The notes below the pieces were generated by a model that saw only the letters and a program-made list of their open reading frames with translations, did no database searches and was not told the DNA's origin. Positions 19,513 through 28,496 of a stretch of DNA of 64,000 nt are shown piece by piece. Origin of the DNA: Candidatus Obscuribacterales bacterium (GTDB lineage Bacteria; Cyanobacteriota; Vampirovibrionia; Obscuribacterales; Obscuribacteraceae); contig CASBPX010000126.1 of assembly GCA_949127735.1 (NCBI GenBank), positions 1 through 64,000 on the forward strand, given 5' to 3'. The number at the start of each line of letters is the position of its first letter. Within the stretch, counting starts at the first letter, position 1. Both the position numbers and the translations under genes were made by a program.

Positions 19513-20370
19513 GTGTCTAAAATTGCCATAATCAGTCAACCAGATCAGGGCGTCTTAATTGATGTTGGTGGTTGTTCATCACTAAAAGAAGCATTGGAAC
19601 ATTTAAGTTCGACTCTGCAATCTTCCAATCAATTTTGGAAAGGTCACAAGGTCATCCTTGGCCTGGGCGGCATTGAGCTAACCGTGGCACAGGCAGCGCA
19701 AGTTTTAGCGCTTGCCAAAGGTGTTGGTGTGTTCCCGGAAGAGGTTTATTCGAAGAACGAAAAGACCAGAGCCGCCTTTTTAGAAAATAGCGTCAAGGTA
19801 ACAAACAGCCTGCCCATGTCGCTGCCTAAAATCAATGTTGATATTCCGCTTGGCGGCATACCATTTGCTACTGCTGATGCAGACAGTGATTTAGAATCGC
19901 CAAACAAAAATATCGTGCTCGACGTCACGATGATTGAAATGGAACATGACACTGTTGAAGATACGCCGCTGCCTGCCGCTAAAGTAGAAGTAGACAAAGA
20001 TGGCGCTGTAGTGACTACAGTTTTGCCGCAAGTGCTGTATATCAAACAAACCTTGCGCTCGGGCCAGGTGGTAAGCCATAAAGGCGATCTGGTAATTGTG
20101 GGCGACGTCAACCCGGGTGCTGAAATTTTAGCCGAAGGTGACATTACCGTTTGGGGAAGTCTGCGTGGTATCGCTCACGCTGGTATCGGCGGTAATACCG
20201 AAGCCGAAATCAGAGCGCTGAATTTGCAGCCGATTCAAATTCGTATTGCCCACGCAATCGCGCGCGCTCCCGACCGCCCTCGCATTACTTATGCAAACGG
20301 CACGGGTCCTGAAATTGCCCGCATTGTCGACGGCAAAATTCGCATTCAGAAAAACAAGATTGAAAACTAG
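19513..20370 (+). CDS. minC: Septum site-determining protein MinC
   Basis: C-terminal TLRSGQVVSHKGDLVIVGDVNPGAEILAEGDITVWGSLRGIAHAG beta-helix; directly upstream of minD; GTG start. Confidence 0.95.
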   Translation: MSKIAIISQPDQGVLIDVGGCSSLKEALEHLSSTLQSSNQFWKGHKVILGLGGIELTVAQAAQVLALAKGVGVFPEEVYSKNEKTRAAFLENSVKVTNSLPMSLPKINVDIPLGGIPFATADADSDLESPNKNIVLDVTMIEMEHDTVEDTPLPAAKVEVDKDGAVVTTVLPQVLYIKQTLRSGQVVSHKGDLVIVGDVNPGAEILAEGDITVWGSLRGIAHAGIGGNTEAEIRALNLQPIQIRIAHAIARAPDRPRITYANGTGPEIARIVDGKIRIQKNKIEN

Positions 20371-20434
20371 AAATCTAAATCTAGTTCCCAAAGTTTCACA
20401 CAGTCATTATTACAAAGCCATACGAGGATACTAA

Positions 20435-21250
20435 ATGAGCGGACGAGTAATCGTAATCACCTCCGGCAAGGGTGGTGTTGGCAAGACAACAGCTTCTGCC
20501 AATATCGGCGTCGCTCTTGCCTCCACAGGGGTGAGCGTTGCCCTGGTGGACATGGATATTGGACTGCGCAACCTCGATATCTTGATGGGTCTCGAGAACC
20601 GCGTGGTCTACAACTTGGTTGACGTGGTGGAAGAGCGTTGCAAACTGCGTCAGGCTCTGGTCAAAGACAAGAAGTTGCCAAACTTGAGTCTATTGCCCGC
20701 AGCTCAAACCAGAGACAAGTCAGCAGTCAATGCTGAGCAAATGAAAGCTCTCTGCGGCGAACTGAAAAGCATGTATGATTTTGTGCTCGTTGACAGCCCG
20801 GCTGGTATTGAGCAAGGTTTCCAGAACGCTGTAGCTGGTGCTGACGAAGCCATTGTCATCACCACTCCAGAGATGTCTGCCGTGCGTGACGCCGACCGCA
20901 TTATCGGTTTGCTTGAAGCCCGTAAAGACGAAATCAAAGAATATCGCCTGGTGCTCAATCGTTATAGACCAACAATGGTGGCCAATAACGACATGATGAG
21001 CGTGGACGATGTGCTTGAAATTCTTTCTGTAAAACTGCTTGGTGTCGTGCCTGAAGATGAAGACATCATCATCTCCACCAACAAAGGCGAGCCCATTTCC
21101 GGCACCGACAACATCAGAGCTGGCCTCGCTTATCGCAATATTGCTCGCCGCATTCGCGGTGAAGATGTAGCGATAATGGATCTTGAATCTAAGAATTCCA
21201 CCTGGATCAACAAGATCGTCAGCTTCTTTAATCCCACAGTTAGAGTTTAA
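20435..21250 (+). CDS. minD: Septum site-determining protein MinD
   Basis: VIVITSGKGGVGKTTASANIGVALA deviant Walker A; C-terminal amphipathic helix. Confidence 0.98.
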   Translation: MSGRVIVITSGKGGVGKTTASANIGVALASTGVSVALVDMDIGLRNLDILMGLENRVVYNLVDVVEERCKLRQALVKDKKLPNLSLLPAAQTRDKSAVNAEQMKALCGELKSMYDFVLVDSPAGIEQGFQNAVAGADEAIVITTPEMSAVRDADRIIGLLEARKDEIKEYRLVLNRYRPTMVANNDMMSVDDVLEILSVKLLGVVPEDEDIIISTNKGEPISGTDNIRAGLAYRNIARRIRGEDVAIMDLESKNSTWINKIVSFFNPTVRV

Positions 21251-21264
21251 GGGAGGAGGTAACA

Positions 21265-21528
21265 GTGCAAATGCAAATATTCAACTGGCTCTTCCCCGCA
21301 AAAACAGACGACGTTCGTTCGACAGCGAAAGACAGAATGCGCAGCATGCTGACCCATGACCGTTTAGAGCTGCCCGCCGGTCGTCTGGAAACACTGGAAG
21401 AAGAGCTTATGGCAGTGGTCGGCCGCTACTTTGAGCTTGATAAAGACACAACTCACTTCGATCTGCAACAATATGAGCGTCGGGCCAGCTTAATCGCTAA
21501 TTTCCGATTGCTTCGCTCCAAGTGCTAA
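21265..21528 (+). CDS. minE: Cell division topological specificity factor MinE
   Basis: Position after minD; AKDRMRSMLTHDRLELPAGRLETLEEELMAVVGRYFELD. Confidence 0.93.
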   Translation: MQMQIFNWLFPAKTDDVRSTAKDRMRSMLTHDRLELPAGRLETLEEELMAVVGRYFELDKDTTHFDLQQYERRASLIANFRLLRSKC

Positions 21529-21556
21529 TTCTGATTAAGAGCATAATGCAGATTTC

Positions 21557-22858
21557 GTGACTTCTCGAGTCGCTCCATCATCACTAATCCCGTCCGCTGT
21601 GCGGAGCCTGTTCAATGTCGTCAGCGGCATCGACTTCTGGCTTCTCGGAGCGACGGGATTTTTGATTGCTGTCGGTTTGAACGTGCTGCATTTTTCACAG
21701 CACACTCAAGGCTATTTTGATAAGCAGCTGAGTTACATGTACGCTGGTCTGGCCCTGATGGTGATCGTCAGCCGTATTCCCCATAAATTATGGACGAATA
21801 AATGGATGGTCAGTTTGATGTATCTGACCAATCTTGGACTGCTTGTGGCTGTTATGCTCAAGGGTCACGCCGCCCAGGGCGCGCAAAGGTGGTTGGCCTT
21901 AGGGCCAATTACTCTGCAACCTTCAGAACTAGCTAAATTAGTGGTAATTTTTTCACTGGCCGCCTGGTTGAGAAATCACCGCATTAATTCGTTTTTTGAT
22001 ATTTTCAAAATATTAGGCATCATGCTTGTGCCGGCAGTGCTCGTATTCAAGCAGCCAGACTTAGGCACGTCGCTTACTTTTGGTGCCGTCTTCCTAGGCC
22101 TTTCCTACTGGTCTGGTGCCACGGTGATGGACATTCTGGTGCTGCTTAGCCCTTTGCTTTCGCTCATTCTCAATGCTCTTAATATAGAGTGGTGGCACAT
22201 GTTTTTAGGAGCCCTGGCTGTGGTGCTCCTAATTTTCTGGCGTACATTTGATTGGAAAATTTGGATTCGTCTGGCCATGATTATTGTGGTGATGGCGGCA
22301 AATTATGGCTGCGGTGAGGCCCGGCCACACCTCTGGGGTCTACTGAAAGAATATCAACAGAAACGGCTCACCAGTTTCGTTAACCCGTATGATGACCCCA
22401 GAGGCTCTGGTTATCATATTTTGCAAAGTTTAATCGCTATCGGCTCTGGTGGCATTAATGGTGCCGGTCTTGGACACGGTAACCAGGCCCAGGGTGCATT
22501 TATTCCTGAACGACATACTGACTTTATTTTCGCTGTGATCGGCGAAGAGTTAGGTTTTCGCATTTGCCTACTTATTGTCATCGCATACGGAATTATCTGT
22601 CTGCGCGCCCTATTCATCGCCCATCAGTCACGGGGTGACCCCGCTGGGGCGGCCATGGCTATCGGTCTAATGTGCATGTTCCTCTTTCACGCATTCATCA
22701 ATATTGGTATGACCATCGGCTGCATGCCGGTGGCCGGGGTGCCGCTGCCATTTCTCAGTTATGGCGGCACGGCTTTAATCGTCGATCTCGTGGCCATAGG
22801 CCTGTTGCAGTCAATTTACTATCACAACCCTAAAGAAGTGAAAGACGACTGGAGTTAG
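21557..22858 (+). CDS. rodA: SEDS-family peptidoglycan glycosyltransferase RodA/FtsW
   Basis: QRWLALGPITLQPSELAKLVVI, KQPDLGTSLTF, YHILQSLIAIGSGGINGAGLGHGNQ, FIPERHTDFIFAVIGEELGF, GVPLPFLSYGGTALI. Confidence 0.96.
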   Translation: MTSRVAPSSLIPSAVRSLFNVVSGIDFWLLGATGFLIAVGLNVLHFSQHTQGYFDKQLSYMYAGLALMVIVSRIPHKLWTNKWMVSLMYLTNLGLLVAVMLKGHAAQGAQRWLALGPITLQPSELAKLVVIFSLAAWLRNHRINSFFDIFKILGIMLVPAVLVFKQPDLGTSLTFGAVFLGLSYWSGATVMDILVLLSPLLSLILNALNIEWWHMFLGALAVVLLIFWRTFDWKIWIRLAMIIVVMAANYGCGEARPHLWGLLKEYQQKRLTSFVNPYDDPRGSGYHILQSLIAIGSGGINGAGLGHGNQAQGAFIPERHTDFIFAVIGEELGFRICLLIVIAYGIICLRALFIAHQSRGDPAGAAMAIGLMCMFLFHAFINIGMTIGCMPVAGVPLPFLSYGGTALIVDLVAIGLLQSIYYHNPKEVKDDWS

Positions 22859-22950
22859 ATTCAAGGCGCTTTACAACGGCACTGTTATTTTCGCCGCCTA
22901 ATTTGTTTTCACAGACAGAGGTCTGAGATCGCATTGGAGGCAAAAAACAA

Positions 22951-23976
22951 ATGCAAGAACTAGCTGGTTCAGGGCACGATCGCAAAAGTCTTGCCCAAAT
23001 ATTTAAGCAGAGCACAGGTGAAGCGCTAGGCGCGAGTGAGAACTTTGCGCACATGGACTTCGGCAATTGCAGCCTTATCGAAATTCACGAGCTTTCAAAC
23101 CTTACCAACATGCATTTTCACCAAGCTAATAATCACCTTCCCACCCTTTTACTAGACGGCCCCACCAACACTACTGAACATCACATCGTTACTGCTGGCG
23201 AAACCATTAGCGAAATAGCAGCAGAACACCTTGGTCCAGCGTCAGCATCTGAGATCTACAACTTAGTCAATCAAATCGGTGAACTTAACCACATTGATTC
23301 TCTCGATCAAATAAACCCAGGCCAATATCTTGTTTTTCCTGAACTACCCAATTTTGCACATGTCACAAACGTGTCGGCCACCAGTGCAAATTCAACTAGT
23401 GAAGTAGCAAGTACTGAAACAGCAAGTACTGAAATAGCAACTGCCGAGCCAGACGCCACAGCTGTGCAACCTGCTGGTGAAGAATCGGCAATTAGTGACT
23501 TCTTGAGCGGACTCGGCAACGTTGTTAGTGAAATTGGTCAAGGGTGCGTCGAACAGATTACGGAACATCCGTTGGAAGTCGCTGTGGCGGCGGCCGCAAC
23601 AATTGCTGCTAGCTTAACGGCAATAGCCGTTGCGCCTTTGGTCGCTACAGGCCTAGCAACAGTCGGCGTTGCCGCCACTGGCGCCGAAGTCCTCGCGACT
23701 ATTGGACTTATTGGAACCACCAAGACATCAGTCGAGTTTCTTTCTAATGCTGGCGATTGGCTTGACGCTGCTTTGGTAGTGGGTAGTCCAGAAGGGCATA
23801 GCAGTGCCGAACTGGTTACAGCAGAAACTGAACTGCATGAAGTCAGCGACTTTGTAGTTGACCAGGCATCCGGGCTCTTAGGTGGCTTGTACAAACCGCA
23901 ATTCTCTCCAAGTAATAACGGCTTACGCAAAGGTCTTGAAGACGATGACAGCGAAGAACAAAATGAGGAGGCCTAA
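22951..23976 (+). CDS. LysM-domain protein with Ala/Gly-rich hydrophobic region
   Basis: HHIVTAGETISEIAAEHLG...NQIGELNHIDSLDQINPGQYLVFPEL LysM; later VAVAAAATIAASLTAIAVAPLVATGLATVGVAATG hydrophobic stretch. Confidence 0.75.
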   Translation: MQELAGSGHDRKSLAQIFKQSTGEALGASENFAHMDFGNCSLIEIHELSNLTNMHFHQANNHLPTLLLDGPTNTTEHHIVTAGETISEIAAEHLGPASASEIYNLVNQIGELNHIDSLDQINPGQYLVFPELPNFAHVTNVSATSANSTSEVASTETASTEIATAEPDATAVQPAGEESAISDFLSGLGNVVSEIGQGCVEQITEHPLEVAVAAAATIAASLTAIAVAPLVATGLATVGVAATGAEVLATIGLIGTTKTSVEFLSNAGDWLDAALVVGSPEGHSSAELVTAETELHEVSDFVVDQASGLLGGLYKPQFSPSNNGLRKGLEDDDSEEQNEEA

Positions 23977-24098
23977 ATCAAGCGGCGGTAATTAGTCGAA
24001 TCATGTCAGGGCTCCTACCAAGTAAGGTAACTGGTTCCCACAGTATTCACACTCTACGTCCATAATCAAAATTAGAAGTATTTTGAAACGAGTCAAAT

Positions 24099-24551
24099 TT
24101 GAAATTAGAAATTGTCATTCTTTTGGTGAACGCTTTTTCAACCTGGTTCATGACTGGCTTAATTTGGTTCGTTCAGGTTGTTCACTATCCATTGTTTGAT
24201 GGAGTTGGTGCCGACAACTTCCAACTCTATGCAAACAGGCATCGCCAGCTGACTTCACTTGTAGTGGCAGCGCCCATGTTGACTGAAGCTTTTAGTTCGG
24301 TGGTTCTGGCAGCAGTCTGGAGCCGCACCTATACCTGGCTGCTGTGGTTCAATCTTGCCTTGGTCATAGCAATTTGGATTTCCACAGCACTTTGCTCAAT
24401 TCCATGTCACGAAAAACTCTGTGCCAGTGGCTATGTGGGTACTACGCATCAATGGCTGGTCTTGAGCAACTGGTCGCGCACCGGTCTATGGACCTTGCGT
24501 TCACTAATCCTTGCATTCGTAATTTACAGCTCGTTAACCAAGGCAAATTGA
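24099..24551 (+). CDS. Hypothetical four-TM membrane protein
   Basis: 150-aa hydrophobic ORF; TTG start. Confidence 0.7.
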   Translation: MKLEIVILLVNAFSTWFMTGLIWFVQVVHYPLFDGVGADNFQLYANRHRQLTSLVVAAPMLTEAFSSVVLAAVWSRTYTWLLWFNLALVIAIWISTALCSIPCHEKLCASGYVGTTHQWLVLSNWSRTGLWTLRSLILAFVIYSSLTKAN

Positions 24552-24559
24552 TAACTATG

Positions 24560-24889
24560 CTATTGCTTGGCAAATAGTTTATCTGCACCGTCACCTGGCT
24601 TCAGGCGGTACAGAGCTATCAAGACATATAGAGACATAGCAATGTTGCCCAGAAAAACAACAGCAAAGAACCACAAAACTTTCGTCAGCAGTAATTTTTC
24701 CCGATAGCAAATCCAGAGAAAAAATGAGAGAAATGCGAAGTAGGCATCAAACAATGTGGCTTTAAACCAAGGATCGTTTAGCACCAGGGGTGGTATCATT
24801 AAAATATTTTCGTGATAGGCAGCCCATATAGTTATGGCAACCATGGCTGCGAAAATTGCAGCATACAGCAATCGCAATAGAAGAATCAT
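24560..24889 (-). CDS. Small membrane protein (DUF1475-like)
   Basis: Three TM segments; ATGA overlap with the next upstream gene; family call tentative. Confidence 0.7.
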   Translation of the reverse strand: MILLLRLLYAAIFAAMVAITIWAAYHENILMIPPLVLNDPWFKATLFDAYFAFLSFFLWICYREKLLLTKVLWFFAVVFLGNIAMSLYVLIALYRLKPGDGADKLFAKQ

Positions 24890-25527
24890 GACTTGATATT
24901 CTTGTTTGGAGACTCAACCCTGGTCTTAAGCGCGTTCAAGACCGTAGGCAGATATCCTTTGACTTGCGACGCGAGCAACCAGGGCGGCAGAATCAATCCA
25001 CCATCTAAATGAATGCTGTACACAACAGCTGTAGCTGATGTCTTGGCCATGGGCTTAAGCTCCCAGGTTCCCATCACTTCTTTAAATGAGCCTGATCTTC
25101 TCTTCCACTTAATCAAGCAAGGCTTTGTTTCGGTCAGATTAACGACATAATCAAATTTGACTGGTCCACCTGGCTTAACCAGCTGCCTGACTAATTTCAC
25201 TTCACCCTCCGAGCCAATTACTCTGCACAGACTGAGATTGGTGAAAATTTCAGGAGCCTTATCATAGTCAACCAAGGTATCCCATATTTTCTCTCGTGGT
25301 GCGTTGATCGTTACAGAACCAACCACGTAGGTGAGACCATCGCGCTTCTCAATTTTCACGGTAGGCTTCTCAGAAGCTACGTCAGTATTCATGCGGATGC
25401 TCTCTTTGTTTGGCTGTTGAGCAAATGCGCAGCAAGAATCTACCAACCATGTTGGGGCTAAGCAAAACGGGCCTGTTAAAAAAAGGCCTGAGCTGAAAAG
25501 ACTCAATAAAGCAGTCTTGTTATTCAC
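24886..25527 (-). CDS. SRPBCC / START-like lipid-binding domain exported protein
   Basis: SVTINAPREKIWDTLVDYDKAPEIFTNLSLCRVI ... PPWLLASQVKGYLPTVLNALKTRVES. Confidence 0.82.
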   Translation of the reverse strand: MNNKTALLSLFSSGLFLTGPFCLAPTWLVDSCCAFAQQPNKESIRMNTDVASEKPTVKIEKRDGLTYVVGSVTINAPREKIWDTLVDYDKAPEIFTNLSLCRVIGSEGEVKLVRQLVKPGGPVKFDYVVNLTETKPCLIKWKRRSGSFKEVMGTWELKPMAKTSATAVVYSIHLDGGLILPPWLLASQVKGYLPTVLNALKTRVESPNKNIKS

Positions 25528-25555
25528 CTCATTCTCCAGATAAAACAGACGGAAG

Positions 25556-25577
25556 GCCGGCGGCGCAGACCGCCGGC
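25556..25577 (-). terminator. GC-rich hairpin between fasciclin and SRPBCC genes (terminator/attenuator-like)
   Basis: GCCGGCGG-6nt-CCGCCGGC perfect 8-bp stem; short T-run (TTTT) about 10 nt downstream on the minus strand. Confidence 0.5.
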
Positions 25578-25589
25578 ACTATGCATCTA

Positions 25590-26150
25590 TTAGGGCATCA
25601 ACACTGTATCAATCACGTGGATTACTCCATTTGAGCATTTGATATCAGTAGCAGTAACCGTAGCATTTCCTACCATCACTTTACCGTCAGCTTGCTTAAT
25701 AGCAACACTAGAACCTTCCAGAGTCTTAGCCGATTTCATCTTTACTACTTTACTGGCCAATACTTCCCCCTTGACAACGTGATAGGTGAGCACTTTGGTG
25801 AGCTTAGCCTTATCGGCGAGCAAAGCGTTGAGAGCGTCAGCAGGCACCTTGGCAAAGGCGGCATCATCTGGTGCAAAAACTGTAAAAGGGCCTTTTCCCT
25901 TGAGAGTCTCGACCAAGCCTGCTACACCCAGAGCTTTGGCCAATGTACCAAATTTTCCTGCGGCAACAGCAGTATCGACAATGTCACTGGTGGCTGCTTC
26001 CGTTCCTTTTTTTGTTTCGCTGGTCGCTACTTTAGTAGAGCAAGATGATCCAGCAATAGCAGCAGTCAACGGAGCCATGGCGCAGACGCAAGACAGTGCT
26101 AGTGAGCTCAGAGCCAGGCAAGTTCCAGTTTTCGATTTTTTTGACAACAT
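25590..26150 (-). CDS. Fasciclin (FAS1) domain secreted protein
   Basis: [68 protein letters not shown]...[13 protein letters not shown]. Confidence 0.96.
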   Translation of the reverse strand: MLSKKSKTGTCLALSSLALSCVCAMAPLTAAIAGSSCSTKVATSETKKGTEAATSDIVDTAVAAGKFGTLAKALGVAGLVETLKGKGPFTVFAPDDAAFAKVPADALNALLADKAKLTKVLTYHVVKGEVLASKVVKMKSAKTLEGSSVAIKQADGKVMVGNATVTATDIKCSNGVIHVIDTVLMP

Positions 26151-26161
26151 AAATATCTCCC

Positions 26162-26217
26162 GCTGCCATTCAATGGCAGCATGTGCAATAGTGACTAAAA
26201 GAATTTTGACTCAAAAT
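26162..26217. promoter_or_regulatory. Two palindromes in the fasciclin/TetR divergent promoter region (candidate operators)
   Basis: GCTGCCATT-C-AATGGCAGC (26162-26180) and ATTTTGA-C-TCAAAAT (26203-26217), both perfect. Confidence 0.55.
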
Positions 26218-26271
26218 ACATTTATAGTCAATCCTCTAGTCGTTAATTGTAAAATGTGTCAGGAGACAACA

Positions 26272-26892
26272 ATGAATCAAACAAGACGCGACAAAATCTT
26301 AGAGTCGGCAACCTGGCTATTTGGTTACTATGGCTTTGAAAAAACCACTGTTGACGATATAGCTGACCGAGCATCAATCAGCAAAGGTTCTGTTTATCTA
26401 GAATTTCAGAACAAAGAATCTATCTTAGTTGCTGTTGTCCAGCAGTTTACAAGCCGCGAACTTGAGCGCATCAATCAACTTTTGAAAGAAGCAAAGGCGC
26501 CTTACCTTGAGGTATTACGCGAGCTCCTGTACGGTCATGTCATGTCGTACTGGTCAATTGCCAGTGGCCAGTTACATAGCCCTGAAGTGATTGCTTCGGC
26601 AAACCCTTCGATCATGGCTGAAATTATCAACTTTCAGAGTGCAATATTTTTACAGATTGCATTTCTACTTGAGAAAGCCGCAAGTAACAAAGAAATTGCG
26701 AAGGCAAAAGCGGCTGACGAATATTTCTTTCAGGCCGAACTTGTCTGTTATCTTTTAGCCGCCTTATTTCCGCCTTACGATAGACTCAAAGCTCGCGACC
26801 CTGCGGCATTTACTGAGGCAACTTTGAGCAAATACGCAGAGAGCATGATCACCATGACTTTGAATGGTGTTCGCGCGAGCGGGGCATTTTAG
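26272..26892 (+). CDS. TetR/AcrR family transcriptional regulator
   Basis: MNQTRRDKILESATWLFGYYGFEKTTVDDIADRASISKGSVYLEFQNKESIL; AGGAGA SD upstream; longer ORF start at 25786 rejected. Confidence 0.95.
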   Translation: MNQTRRDKILESATWLFGYYGFEKTTVDDIADRASISKGSVYLEFQNKESILVAVVQQFTSRELERINQLLKEAKAPYLEVLRELLYGHVMSYWSIASGQLHSPEVIASANPSIMAEIINFQSAIFLQIAFLLEKAASNKEIAKAKAADEYFFQAELVCYLLAALFPPYDRLKARDPAAFTEATLSKYAESMITMTLNGVRASGAF

Positions 26893-26934
26893 AAGAATCA
26901 AGAACCTTGGTGCACTTTTAGGAGAATTTTTTCT

Positions 26935-27747
26935 ATGAGAACGAGCAAGGCCTATGGCTGCGGGTTCATTGCCGTGGTCGCTTGTTTTAGTCTTAACGCG
27001 CAGGCTATTGGGCGTCAAAACTGGAATCAAGAAGAAGCTGCTAAACGCGTGCAGTCAGTGATTACCCAAGAAGAGGCCAACGATTTTCGCTGGGACAAGA
27101 TTGACTGGCTGGTTGATGCCAAATTAGCTGCCAGTAGAGCGCAAGCTGAACACAAACCAATTTTGCTTTATTTTTTCCTCAAAGGCGACGCTGGTCCGAA
27201 GGCGGCGCCTTGCTGACCAGGCGGACGTTTGATGAGGACGGTCTGTCTCTCTAATGAAATAGTTCAAGAAAAAGTAAAAGCTTCGTTCATTCCACTGAAG
27301 GTTCAAATCGATCGCGGCACCGCAAAATTTCCCCTGGATTGGCCGGCTCTTAAAAAATGGAAAACTACTTACGCACTGATGGGTGGCAGTAAAGCGACGG
27401 GTATCACAGCCTGTGTAGTGGTAAGTTCAGATCTGAAATTGCAGTTGGGCAGCACGGGCTCTGCTTTCGTTTGGGAGCTGTTTGATTCAATTGCTTATGA
27501 TCCTTTGAAGTTCACTGCCATGCTTGATGCTTCTTTAGTCAGATCTGCTGAATACGAAAAGATCCTTTCAACCGGTTCTACAAACGCAAAAGAACTCAAT
27601 CGCTTTCGCCATGAGCTCTGTCAGGCATTGCAAAAGGAAGGCAGATTTCATCTGCCTCCTCGCGGATTTACCATTGAAGGGGCTAAAGAACTTTTCCGTC
27701 AGACTGGCGACTTAAAAGACGACATGGGTAACCGCCGTTCCAAATAG
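26935..27747 (+). CDS. Exported thioredoxin-fold-like protein, candidate selenoprotein with CU motif (UGA at 27214-27216)
   Basis: Track ORFs 26935..27216 and 27229..27747 are in the same frame, separated by one TGA: ...KPILLYFFLKGDAGPKAAPCUPGGRLMRTVCLSNEIVQEKVKASFIPLKVQIDRG...; AGGAGA SD before the first ATG, none before the second half. Confidence 0.75.
27220..27247 (+). promoter_or_regulatory. Candidate bacterial SECIS-like hairpin
   Basis: GGCGGACGT-TTGATGAGG-AC(g)GTCTGTC: 9 pairs (2 GU) with one bulge, beginning 4 nt after the UGA. Confidence 0.5.
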
Positions 27748-27766
27748 ACGTTTGTCTTAGTTGTTT

Positions 27767-28429
27767 CTAGACCGGCACAGCCGCTGGATTAAAGACTATT
27801 TCGGCATCAAAGGCACCAGCCGGCTGATCATGCAACTGTAAGAAGCTTTCAGCAATAACTGTAGGGTCGAATGCAGTATCAGGCGCTACGATACCGCATA
27901 TGGTGACAGTAGCCACATGTATTCCTGATGAACTTAACTCTTGATGCAGGCATTGACTCAATGCCCGAAGAGCCGCCTTACCCACAGACAGGGCTGTCAC
28001 TTGAGCGGCTGGTTGCAGCGCGTAGCCTCCACCAGTGAAGAGAATAGTACCTCTACCGAGGTTTTTCATAGCTGGAATTACTGCTTGCGACGCGGCCAGT
28101 GCGGGCGTGACATTGACGCCCAGTGACTGGCTGAACTTCTCAGCGTCAACACGAGAACCTCTGCCTGGAGTCAAACTGAAAGCATTAAAGTGAAGTACTT
28201 CTATGTCTCCATGTTTTTCGGCAATTTCTGCTAGGCAAGTTTTTAACTCTTCTAAGTTAGAGACGTCGAGCTGCCAGGCCGAAGCATTTTCACCTAATTC
28301 GGCACAAAGGCCATCAAGCTTTTCACGATTTCGCGCGCACAAGGCGACGTGATAACCGCGGCCCAGAAACGCTTTGGCCACCGCTCGACCCACACCAGCT
28401 CCTGCTCCCAGCACTACACATGTTGCCAC
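27767..28429 (-). CDS. Short-chain dehydrogenase/reductase
   Basis: CVVLGAGAGVGRAVAKAFLGRGYHVALCARN; Rossmann start. Confidence 0.9.
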   Translation of the reverse strand: MATCVVLGAGAGVGRAVAKAFLGRGYHVALCARNREKLDGLCAELGENASAWQLDVSNLEELKTCLAEIAEKHGDIEVLHFNAFSLTPGRGSRVDAEKFSQSLGVNVTPALAASQAVIPAMKNLGRGTILFTGGGYALQPAAQVTALSVGKAALRALSQCLHQELSSSGIHVATVTICGIVAPDTAFDPTVIAESFLQLHDQPAGAFDAEIVFNPAAVPV

Positions 28430-28496
28430 ATCAATAACCTCACGATGACACTAACGAATCATCGTAGTGGAAATTGCGATGTATTTTCCCAGTTTC

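Noticed and set aside
25786-26271. Long N-terminal extension of the TetR ORF
   Set aside because: Overlaps the fasciclin gene antisense; a proper SD and ATG exist at 26272
27229-27747. Separate downstream ORF (172 aa, TTG start) as an independent gene
   Set aside because: Same frame as 26935..27216, separated by a single TGA, no SD before the TTG, and the Trx-like fold needs both halves; treated as one readthrough CDS
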